Shown: piece by piece, positions 6,781-13,435 of the stretch
How the letters are laid out: every line of letters starts with the position of its first letter
Position numbering within the stretch: the first letter of the stretch is position 1
Notes under the pieces: model-generated
What the model was told of the DNA's origin: nothing
Seen by the model: the letters and a program-made list of their open reading frames with translations, nothing else
Database searches by the model: none
Made by a program: the position numbers and the translations under genes
DNA from: an uncultured Actinomycetes bacterium
GTDB lineage: Bacteria > Actinomycetota > Actinomycetes > Nanopelagicales > Nanopelagicaceae
Assembly (NCBI GenBank): GCA_903845465.1
Contig: CAIMXQ010000130.1
Coordinates: forward strand, 1 to 17,548
Direction: 5' to 3'
DNA: 17,548 nt

Positions 6781-7893
6781 ATGGACGAGATCGTCGAACT
6801 TTCAGCTGGAATCGTGCGCACTAGCCGCACCATGAATGATGGCCGCACGATTCGCTATTACGACACTGCCGGACAGACTCGAACTGCTGCAGATCAACGT
6901 CCCGAAGAAGAACAACCAGGAATCGGGGAACTTCGCCTCGATCCATTACTCAACGAATGGGTTGCTATGGCAGCTCATCGCCAAGGTCGAATCTTCTTGC
7001 CACCTAAAGAACTCTGTCCGCTCTGCCCCACAACCGGCGAACTTCTAACCGAAATACCTGAAAATGATTTTGAAGTAGTTGTCTTTGATAACCGTTCTCC
7101 TTCCCTGCGTCCACCCCAAGGTGATTTTGCACTTCCTGATCTGGTCGGTTCAGATACCGATGAAGGTGTTGCTGCAGGTAAGTGCGAAGTGATCTGTTTT
7201 ACAGCCGATCACGGTGGGGATTTCAAATCTTTAACTCCACAACGCGTACGTACCCTTCTCGAAGCATGGCGCGATCGCACAGCAGATCTTTCGCAACTTC
7301 CCTATATCGCGCATGTTGCACCCTTTGAAAATCGTGGAGAAGAAATCGGCGTAACCCTGGCGCACCCTCACGGCCAGATATATGCATATTCATATATCCC
7401 ACCTCGCGTTGCAAAGATGCTTGCAGTCGCACGCGAACACCATGCCAAGACTGGTCGTGTTCTCTTCGATGACATTCTTGCTCGCGAACTTCGCGATGGG
7501 GTGCGCATCATTGCTCGTAACGAACATTGGGTCGCCTACACTCCCTATGCATCGCGCTATCCATTTGAAATTCACGTAGTTCCACTTCAGCCGGTAGCAG
7601 ATCTGACTCAACTTTCACCAGCTGCATGTGATTCATTTCCGTCAATCGCTATCGAAGTGATGAAACGACTTGATGGCGTATTCGGTATTGATATGGCCTA
7701 CATCGCGGCATGGCATCAGGCGCCAGTTCGCGAAGGACGCGATCTTCTTCGCCTTCACTGGCAGATCACAAGCGTGCGTCGCGCTCCGGGCAAACTCAAG
7801 TACTTAGCGGGCTCAGAATCTGCAATGGGAGCCTTTATTATGGATATGAAACCCGAACAATCTGCGCAACAACTTAAAGATGTAAAGCTCTAA
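6781..7893 (+). CDS. galT: Galactose-1-phosphate uridylyltransferase
   Basis: A 370-residue HIT-superfamily enzyme of the Leloir pathway that exchanges UMP between UDP-glucose and galactose 1-phosphate. The N-terminal part (DGRTIRYYD, DPLLNEWVAMAAHRQGR) is typical of actinobacterial GalT. Residues 79-82 CPLC are likely zinc ligands, FENRGEEIGVTLAHPHGQI carries the nucleophile region (H195-P-H197-G-Q199), YPFEIHVVP lies in the second half-domain, and HQAPVREGRDLLRLHWQI provides the C-terminal His cluster. It forms an operon with galK, 5 nt downstream. galE is not in the window. glpK ends 22 nt upstream on the same strand, so some read-through is possible. Confidence 0.95.
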   Translation: MDEIVELSAGIVRTSRTMNDGRTIRYYDTAGQTRTAADQRPEEEQPGIGELRLDPLLNEWVAMAAHRQGRIFLPPKELCPLCPTTGELLTEIPENDFEVVVFDNRSPSLRPPQGDFALPDLVGSDTDEGVAAGKCEVICFTADHGGDFKSLTPQRVRTLLEAWRDRTADLSQLPYIAHVAPFENRGEEIGVTLAHPHGQIYAYSYIPPRVAKMLAVAREHHAKTGRVLFDDILARELRDGVRIIARNEHWVAYTPYASRYPFEIHVVPLQPVADLTQLSPAACDSFPSIAIEVMKRLDGVFGIDMAYIAAWHQAPVREGRDLLRLHWQITSVRRAPGKLKYLAGSESAMGAFIMDMKPEQSAQQLKDVKL

Positions 7894-7898
7894 AAGAG

Positions 7899-9032
7899 AT
7901 GGCTTCGCTTGCCCGAAATTTCGAAGAGCTCTTCGGACGTAAACCAGAGGTAATTTCAGAGGCTCCAGGTCGCGTCAATCTCATCGGCGAACATATCGAT
8001 TACAGCGAAGGATTTGTTCTCCCCTTTGCGATTGCAGACCGCACCTATGCAGCAATCGCATCTCGTCCTGACGGATTAGTACGCATCGCATCGCACCAAC
8101 GTAAAGAGAAAATTTTCAGTATCGATATCCACGATGTAAAACCCGGAAGCAAGGGAGACTGGGAGAAATATGTCCTTGGAGTTCTCTGGAGTTTAGGGAT
8201 TACAACTGGCGTAGATATCTTGGTAGATGGAAGCGTTCCAGCAGGCGCCGGACTCTCATCATCGGCGGCCCTTGAATGTTCAGTGGCGGTAGGTCTTAAC
8301 GAACTCTTTACCCTCAATCAATCACTCGAAGAGTTAGCGCGAGCCACTCAAAAGGCTGAGAATAATTATGTTGGAGTGCCATGCGGCATCATGGATCAAT
8401 CTGTTTCTCTGATGGCAAAGGCGGGAGCTGCACTTCTGCTCGATTGCCGCGACTTATCAACTGAATCCGTACCTTTTAGCGTTGCAGATGCTGGCCTTGA
8501 GCTTCTCATTATCGATACTCAGGCGCACCATGCTCTAGTCGATGGTGGCTATGCCGAACGCAGAGCAGCGTGTGAATCTGTTGCAGCCAAACTTAATATT
8601 CCATCGATGCGTCATCTCTCTCTTGAAGTTCTTGAATCCAACCGCGACAAGATCACTGCTACCGAATTTATGCGCGCTCGACATGCGGTGACTGAAATCG
8701 CTCGGGTACTGGATGCAGTGAAAGCACTTCGCTCATCAGATTTTGAAGCGCTGGGAAAACTCATCAACGAATCTCATATCTCGTTACGTGATGATTACGC
8801 AGTCTCATGCCCCGAACTCGACGTGGCAGTTGCTGCATCTCTTGAAGCAGGCGCAATAGGTTCGCGTATGGTCGGTGGCGGATTCGGTGGAAGTGCAATC
8901 GCTCTTATTAAGGCCGAAGATATTTCTAAGGTTCGTGATGCAATTACTGCAGCTTTTGAATCACATGGTTTTAAGAGACCACGATTCTTTACATCGCTGC
9001 CAAGTTCTGGGGCAAGCGCTTCGCGTTATTAA
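7899..9032 (+). CDS. galK: Galactokinase
   Basis: A 377-residue GHMP-family kinase that converts galactose and ATP to galactose 1-phosphate, the substrate of GalT immediately upstream. It has the galactokinase signature APGRVNLIGEHIDYSEGFVLP (from residue 22), the GHMP phosphate loop VPAGAGLSSSAALE (113-126), CGIMDQSVSL with the likely catalytic base D166, and the C-terminal GSRMVGGGFGGSAIALI motif. Length is usual for bacterial GalK. The ATG at 7899 follows the galT stop by 5 nt; only a weak purine stretch precedes it, so translational coupling is likely. Its stop overlaps the stop of the convergent ACT gene (4-bp tail overlap). Confidence 0.96.
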   Translation: MASLARNFEELFGRKPEVISEAPGRVNLIGEHIDYSEGFVLPFAIADRTYAAIASRPDGLVRIASHQRKEKIFSIDIHDVKPGSKGDWEKYVLGVLWSLGITTGVDILVDGSVPAGAGLSSSAALECSVAVGLNELFTLNQSLEELARATQKAENNYVGVPCGIMDQSVSLMAKAGAALLLDCRDLSTESVPFSVADAGLELLIIDTQAHHALVDGGYAERRAACESVAAKLNIPSMRHLSLEVLESNRDKITATEFMRARHAVTEIARVLDAVKALRSSDFEALGKLINESHISLRDDYAVSCPELDVAVAASLEAGAIGSRMVGGGFGGSAIALIKAEDISKVRDAITAAFESHGFKRPRFFTSLPSSGASASRY

Positions 9033-9268
9033 GTAAGCGGTTCAATAGAAAGTACTTCGACTCCGCCGATTGAATTGAGAATTTCAACAAGATCTGATGG
9101 ATCAGTTCCAGGAACAGCAACAGCAATCTTGTCGTACACAATTCCATCTTCACTCTTAAGAACCTCAAGTCCGCGAATATCCGCACCAGCAGAACCAATC
9201 GCAGATGCAAGCATGCCGAGTGAGCCGGGACGATCGGGAAGAGAAACCTGCAATGTAAATAGAGCCAT
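9029..9268 (-). CDS. ACT-domain protein
   Basis: A 79-residue protein that is essentially one ACT domain: FTLQVSLPDRPGSLGMLASAIGSAGADIRGLEV, then a beta hairpin with EDGIVYDKIAV, a helix DPSDLVEILNSI and a last strand VEVLSIEPL. The DRPGSLG turn is the usual effector-binding site for amino acids, and ACT domains usually pair as dimers. No enzyme domain is fused and no biosynthetic gene is adjacent, so the partner and ligand are unknown. It is convergent with galK. The ATG is supported by a TACATT hexamer 6 nt upstream. Confidence 0.85.
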   Translation of the reverse strand: MALFTLQVSLPDRPGSLGMLASAIGSAGADIRGLEVLKSEDGIVYDKIAVAVPGTDPSDLVEILNSIGGVEVLSIEPLT

Positions 9269-9274
9269 GACGCA

Positions 9275-9280
9275 AATGTA
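9275..9280 (-). promoter_or_regulatory. Putative leaderless -10 (TACATT, minus strand) for the ACT gene
   Basis: Read on the minus strand, TACATT is followed by 6 nt and then the ATG at 9268. It is contained in one arm of the 15-bp inverted repeat, so a protein or RNA fold on that repeat would directly affect this promoter. Confidence 0.45.
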
Positions 9281-9315
9281 CCCGTTACATATTACCTACG
9301 TGTAACGGGTACATT
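9275..9315. repeat. Perfect 15-bp inverted repeat, terminator or operator
   Basis: AATGTACCCGTTACA (9275-9289) is exactly complementary to TGTAACGGGTACATT (9301-9315), with an 11-nt spacer. It fills most of the 60 bp between the HtrA gene stop and the ACT gene start, both on the minus strand. As RNA it would be a strong hairpin that could end HtrA-operon transcripts, although only a short T stretch follows on the minus strand. As DNA it has the form of a binding site for a dimeric repressor covering the ACT-gene -10. Confidence 0.75.
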
Positions 9316-9328
9316 GCTTTTCGAGTAA

Positions 9329-10489
9329 TTAGAGAGCTGGTGCTGACCCCAAGGTGACCTTGAAAGTCTTGCTGCCGCCGCCAGGTAGATCTACGACAAC
9401 TGTGACAGTTGAACCCGGTGCATATGAACGGATGCGAACAATTGCGGTATCTGTATTAGGAATCTTGATGCCATCAATGCTTCGAATAATCGCACCAACT
9501 GGGATTCCTGCCTTCTCGGCTCCTTCACCGGGGCTGAGCTTTCCGATCTTGGCTCCTTCGCCGGTAAATGTTGTATCGAAGAAGACTCCAAGAACAGGGC
9601 GCGTTGACTTTCCGGTAGAAATAATTTCATCAATTACGCGCTTTGCCTCGTTGATAGGAATTGAGAATCCAAGGCCGATGCTGCCGCTGGTTGATCCACT
9701 TGAGAGAGTTGCAATCGCTGAGTTAACGCCGATGATGCGACCTTGCGCATCAATAAGCGCGCCACCAGAGTTGCCAGGATTAATCGCCGCATCTGTCTGA
9801 ATTGCATCGACATAAGACTGTGCATCAACTGTTCCGGTTGAAACTGGACGGTTAAGCGCTGAGATAATTCCGCTTGTCACTGTACTGGCAAGGCCAAGTG
9901 GTGAACCGATTGCAAGAACTGGATCGCCAACGCTGACCTTGGTTGAGTCACCAATTGCGACTACTGGCAAATTACCGAGCTGAATCTGAAGAACTGCGAT
10001 GTCATACCCTGGATCTTGACCAACGATTGTTGCCGGATATTGATCTCCGTTAGAGAGTTCGACCTTAATGGTTGCCGCTTGTCCTGAAGTATTTACCACA
10101 TGGTTATTTGTGATGATGTAACTGGAGGAAGAGCTTGTCTTGTAGATAGAGCCAGATCCTGTTGCGCCACCTGAAGATGTCGTTACAGAGATTGAGACAA
10201 CTGATGGTGTTACAAGTGATGCAATTGCCTTGGTATTCATCCCTGTTCCGCCGAGTTCGACCAGAGTGCGAGATGCTGAACAAGTGCCGGTGCTTGAGAG
10301 ATAGAGCGCCTGAGTTCGGTTATCTGCACACGCTTTGATTGATCCGACAGGAGTTGTTGTTGCTGCTGTAGCGATTGTGCCTGCCACTGCTGCGCCAATT
10401 ACGAAGGCTGTGACTACTTTAAAATTCTTCATAGGAAGGATTCTGCCCACTGTTGCTGAGATTTTTCTGTTAGTTGCTTTTGAGTTCAT
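9329..10489 (-). CDS. Membrane-anchored HtrA-type serine protease with PDZ domain
   Basis: A 386-residue trypsin-like quality-control protease that should face the outside of the membrane. Residues about 24-43 are hydrophobic (signal anchor or signal peptide). Residues about 48-80 are an extra module with a Cys pair (C54, C70). The protease domain covers about 87-290 with the full triad: H130 in TNNHVV, D163 in YDIAVLQI, S241 in NPGNSGGALID. The PDZ domain covers about 297-383 (RPVLGVFF, EGAEKAGIPVGAIIRSIDG). The ATG at 10489 is preferred over M20 because GAGG lies 5 nt before it and none precedes M20. The ATG directly follows the TAA of the DoxX-Rieske gene (no spacer), so the two form an operon. 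One protease and one PDZ domain fit the actinobacterial HtrA/PepD type. Confidence 0.93.
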   Translation of the reverse strand: MNSKATNRKISATVGRILPMKNFKVVTAFVIGAAVAGTIATAATTTPVGSIKACADNRTQALYLSSTGTCSASRTLVELGGTGMNTKAIASLVTPSVVSISVTTSSGGATGSGSIYKTSSSSSYIITNNHVVNTSGQAATIKVELSNGDQYPATIVGQDPGYDIAVLQIQLGNLPVVAIGDSTKVSVGDPVLAIGSPLGLASTVTSGIISALNRPVSTGTVDAQSYVDAIQTDAAINPGNSGGALIDAQGRIIGVNSAIATLSSGSTSGSIGLGFSIPINEAKRVIDEIISTGKSTRPVLGVFFDTTFTGEGAKIGKLSPGEGAEKAGIPVGAIIRSIDGIKIPNTDTAIVRIRSYAPGSTVTVVVDLPGGGSKTFKVTLGSAPAL

Positions 10490-11392
10490 TTAAGCCTCGA
10501 CTACCCAAGCGCCAGTGACCTTTACCTTGATTTTGCCGAGCGGAGTATTTGTTGGCCCCCCAAGGACCTTTGCTCCATTGGCAGGATCGTAGGCAGCGCC
10601 ATGGCATGGACAGATAAGTTGCTTGGATGCTTTGTCGTAATTAACGGTGCAACCTTGGTGTGTACAGATTGCTGAGTATGCAAATACTCCAACTTTGGTG
10701 CGAAAGAGAATCGATGGAACACCTTGTGTTGAATGTATAAAGTTGAAGGTGCCACCTATCGGTAGGTCAGCAAGCTTGATGATCTGACCCTTTGTACCTT
10801 TCGACGTTGATTTCGCAGAAGATGATGATGCTACTGCTTTAGGAAATGCTCGGCCGGCAAAAGATGCAACGAGTGCAATTGCTCCGATGGCGCCCGTGCG
10901 AATCACGCCGCGACGTTCGATATTTACTGAAGGCATTTTACGTTTTCCAATCATGTGTAGAAGATAAGCGAGCCACAATATTGCGTAGGCGCTATCGCTT
11001 GCTAAGAAGTATGGAGATGTGTGGAAAGAACTGGAGAGCCATAAACCAGTAGCCATTGCAAAACCGCCAAAAGCGGCCGATGCAGGGGCAACGTTCAGCA
11101 AAGTCGCAAAACCAATTGCAAATTCAGAGAGCATGACAAAGACTCCAACAATCCCGGCATGTTCGACCGCGTGATTGAGAATTGGTCCAAGCGGTGAACT
11201 TTGTGCATAAGCAGCTAACTGCGACCCGATATATGTCGGTGCACCTTTTGTCAGAAACCCAGGATCACTCGCCTTATCCCAGCCCGCATAAGCCCATGTC
11301 GCTCCAAGGAAGAAGCGCAGAAGTCGTTGGCCATTGGGTTGAGTTCGCCAGGAAGAAACTGCCCCGCGAGAAATGCTCTGCAAAGAATTCAT
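10490..11392 (-). CDS. DoxX-like membrane domain fused to a Rieske [2Fe-2S] domain
   Basis: A 300-residue redox membrane protein. Residues about 22-150 are a four-helix DoxX/DoxD-like domain (RLLRFFLGATWAYAGWDK; hydrophobic spans near 80-100, 103-122 and 133-148). Residues 159-185 hold a twin-arginine-like segment (ERRGVIR) followed by a hydrophobic helix. After a Ser/Lys-rich linker (188-202), residues about 205-300 are a Rieske domain with both cluster-binding boxes: C243-T-H245-Q-G-C248 and C261-P-C263-H264-G. C243, H245, C261 and H264 would bind the cluster, C248-C263 the stabilising disulfide. The substrate and electron partner are unknown; DoxD of Acidianus is a thiosulfate:quinone oxidoreductase subunit, but that role cannot be assumed. 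The Rieske domain likely lies outside the membrane. It is first gene of the operon with the HtrA protease. Confidence 0.9.
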   Translation of the reverse strand: MNSLQSISRGAVSSWRTQPNGQRLLRFFLGATWAYAGWDKASDPGFLTKGAPTYIGSQLAAYAQSSPLGPILNHAVEHAGIVGVFVMLSEFAIGFATLLNVAPASAAFGGFAMATGLWLSSSFHTSPYFLASDSAYAILWLAYLLHMIGKRKMPSVNIERRGVIRTGAIGAIALVASFAGRAFPKAVASSSSAKSTSKGTKGQIIKLADLPIGGTFNFIHSTQGVPSILFRTKVGVFAYSAICTHQGCTVNYDKASKQLICPCHGAAYDPANGAKVLGGPTNTPLGKIKVKVTGAWVVEA

Positions 11393-11398
11393 TGGATG

Positions 11399-11404
11399 AG
11401 ATTA
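11399..11404 (-). promoter_or_regulatory. Putative leaderless -10 (TAATCT, minus strand) for the DoxX-Rieske/HtrA operon
   Basis: On the minus strand TAATCT is 6 nt upstream of the ATG at 11392, with no SD. No convincing -35 is seen. The tRNA-Asn gene ends about 60 nt upstream on the same strand, so read-through is also possible. Confidence 0.5.
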
Positions 11405-11461
11405 AGACTCAAACCTGAGATTTGCATGATGAAGGTCGGAGAGCCGGGTGAATATTGGTGC

Positions 11462-11536
11462 TGGCTCCCTGACTTGGATTCGAACCAAGAACCTGTCGAT
11501 TAACAGTCGACTGCTCTGCCGTTGAGCTATCAGGGA
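11462..11536 (-). tRNA. tRNA-Asn (GTT), CCA encoded
   Basis: The minus strand folds into a full cloverleaf: acceptor TCCCTGA/TCAGGGA, D-arm GCTC/GAGC with a 7-nt loop, anticodon arm GTCGA/TCGAC with loop CTGTTAA (anticodon GTT), a 5-nt variable loop, T-arm CTTGG/CCAAG with loop TTCGAAT, and discriminator G at 11465. The mature body is 72 nt. The three bases after the discriminator are CCA (11464-11462), so the tail appears to be encoded in the gene. Confidence 0.97.
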
Positions 11537-11548
11537 ATGTAAGCGCAA

Positions 11549-11577
11549 ACTCTACCGCAGGCGAAGTTCCCTGCCAA
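11549..11577 (-). promoter_or_regulatory. Promoter TTGGCA-17-TAGAGT for tRNA-Asn
   Basis: On the minus strand TTGGCA (11577-11572) and TAGAGT (11554-11549) are spaced by 17 bp, and the hexamer ends 12 nt before the 5' end of the tRNA. This is the most canonical promoter in the window and gives a short 5' leader. It lies in the gap after dnaG. Confidence 0.7.
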
Positions 11578-11587
11578 AACCGAAGAT

Positions 11588-13423
11588 TTATAGCGAGGAT
11601 ATAGATAGTTCGTGGAGCCCACGCTTCTGGGTTTCAAGCGCTACCAAATCTGCGAAGGCTGCGTTGTATTGGGCCTCATTTTCGACCGGATTGAGTCGCT
11701 GCAAACTTGATTTGAGATCTGCAATTTTGCGACTTACCAACACTTCGCGAAGTCGCGCGACGATACTTGATACATATTTCTCAGATACTGCGCCATCGGT
11801 ACGTACTGGCTCGACCGAGAGTTCGGTGAATAATTGACGCATTCGTTCATCGGTCACATTTTCAAGAAGTGCTGGTTCAGTTCCGAATGTATCGATAATT
11901 CGTCGCAGCTCGCGATATGCAGGATGCGTAAATGCATCATCTTCAATAGTTTTCCAATCCAGAACTAGTCCTGACATCTGAAGCTTCGCCTTCAGGACTT
12001 CGCGTTCGAGCATCAGAGTTGGTTCGGTTGGATTTGGTCGCCACGCAGTATCTGTTGTCTGTGCCTCAAGTGGTTCGGCAGTTGTTACTACCTTCTTTAA
12101 CGCAGTATTGACGGCGGCTGTAACAACTTCTGTTTCGGTACCGAGCCATCCAGATAACGATTTAATGTATTCAGGGCGAAGTGATTTATCGCGAATCGCT
12201 GCAACCAATGGAGCTGCAGTATTGAGCGCATTAACGCGACCTTCGGCAGTTGTTAAATCATGCTTCTTCAGCTCGGTACGAATGGCGAATTCAAAGAGTG
12301 GAACGCGCTTTGCAATCAGATCACGAAGGGCTAAATCGCCTTTATGTTGGCGAAGATCGCATGGATCAAGGCCATCAGATTCGACTGCAACGAATGTCTG
12401 TGTCACAAATTTCTGGTCATCTCCAAATGCTTTCATCGCAGCTTTCTGTCCAGCTGCATCGCCATCGAATGTAAAGATTACTTCGCCACGGAATGTATCG
12501 GCATCCATCAGCAAGCGACGAATAATACGAATATGGTCATCTCCAAAAGCTGTTCCGCAGGTTGCCACTGCAGTGGTAATTCCTGCAAGGTGACAAGCCA
12601 TCACATCGGTGTAACCTTCAACGACAACTACTTGACGACTCTTGGCAATATCTTTCTTCGCCATATCGAGCCCATAGAGCACTTGAGACTTCTTGTAGAT
12701 CGGAGTTTCAGAAGTATTGAGATATTTAGGCCCTTGATCTTCTTCATCACTTGCCAATTTACGTGCACCGAATCCGATAATGTCTCCAGAGATATCTTTA
12801 ATCGGCCACATCACGCGATTGCGGAACTTATCAATCGGCCCGCGTTCGCCCATCTTGGATAAACCTGCTTCTTCTAACTCTTCAATAGTAAATCCTGCGG
12901 CGCGAAGATGTTTCGTTAATCCATCCCAACCATTGGGCGCATATCCAACTCCAAATGAATCGCAGGCCGCTTTATCAAATCCACGCTTTGTTAAGAGATC
13001 GCGGCCATGTGCTGCATCAGGGGATGTATTGAGTAACTCTTGATAGAACTGCGCAGCTGCGAGATTGGCTGCATAGAGACGTGAGCGCTTTGATGTTGGC
13101 TGAGTCGGGCCACCTTCTTCGTAGCGAAGCGTGTAACCAATCTGCGATGCAAGGCGTTCGATAGTTTCGGTAAATGAAAGATGATCAGTCTTCATCACAA
13201 AATCAATGACATCGCCGCCGGCACCACAACCAAAGCAGTGGTAGTAATTCTTCGAAGGTGTTACGTGAAATGAAGGTGATTTCTCATCGTGAAATGGGCA
13301 GAGACCTTTCTTCTGTCCTCCGCCAGCATTCTTGAGAGCAACGCCTGCTGCAGTAACGACTTCATCGATATGTGCATGCTCGCGCACATAGACGATGTCA
13401 TCTGCCTTAATGCGACCGCTCAT
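11588..13423 (-). CDS. dnaG: DNA primase
   Basis: A 611-residue replication primase that makes RNA primers with the replicative helicase. Residues about 40-66 are the CHC2 zinc ribbon (C42, H45, C63, C66 in LCPFHDEKS and YHCFGCGAGGD). The RNA-polymerase core carries the RNRVMWPIKD and IIGFGAR motifs, and the Toprim domain has VVVVEGYTD (E269) and DGDAAG (320-325). A helical C-terminal region for helicase contact follows from about 460. Length is normal. It lies 9 nt after dgt, an arrangement also found in other Actinobacteria. The ATG is supported by a TAAGGT hexamer 6 nt upstream that includes the dgt stop codon, so dnaG may have its own leaderless promoter besides read-through from dgt. The usual rpsU and rpoD neighbours are absent. 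Confidence 0.96.
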   Translation of the reverse strand: MSGRIKADDIVYVREHAHIDEVVTAAGVALKNAGGGQKKGLCPFHDEKSPSFHVTPSKNYYHCFGCGAGGDVIDFVMKTDHLSFTETIERLASQIGYTLRYEEGGPTQPTSKRSRLYAANLAAAQFYQELLNTSPDAAHGRDLLTKRGFDKAACDSFGVGYAPNGWDGLTKHLRAAGFTIEELEEAGLSKMGERGPIDKFRNRVMWPIKDISGDIIGFGARKLASDEEDQGPKYLNTSETPIYKKSQVLYGLDMAKKDIAKSRQVVVVEGYTDVMACHLAGITTAVATCGTAFGDDHIRIIRRLLMDADTFRGEVIFTFDGDAAGQKAAMKAFGDDQKFVTQTFVAVESDGLDPCDLRQHKGDLALRDLIAKRVPLFEFAIRTELKKHDLTTAEGRVNALNTAAPLVAAIRDKSLRPEYIKSLSGWLGTETEVVTAAVNTALKKVVTTAEPLEAQTTDTAWRPNPTEPTLMLEREVLKAKLQMSGLVLDWKTIEDDAFTHPAYRELRRIIDTFGTEPALLENVTDERMRQLFTELSVEPVRTDGAVSEKYVSSIVARLREVLVSRKIADLKSSLQRLNPVENEAQYNAAFADLVALETQKRGLHELSISSL

Positions 13424-13429
13424 GTTCCT

Positions 13430-13435
13430 ACCTTA
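13430..13435 (-). promoter_or_regulatory. Putative leaderless -10 (TAAGGT, minus strand) for dnaG
   Basis: TAAGGT on the minus strand ends 6 nt before the dnaG ATG at 13423, and its TAA is the stop codon of dgt. An AGGA within the 6-nt gap is too close to be a normal SD. The same hexamer at the same distance precedes dgt. Confidence 0.5.

Noticed and set aside
11407..11470. Terminator between tRNA-Asn and the DoxX-Rieske gene
   Set aside because: Only 3-4 bp stems are found (CTCA-AACC-TGAG, CGG-AGAG-CCG) and there is no T-tract on the minus strand.
12344..12862. 172-codon open frame on the + strand antisense to dnaG, and several others antisense to dnaG, htrA and glpD
   Set aside because: They are shadows of strongly conserved genes, have no RBS or promoter geometry, and show no recognisable domain.
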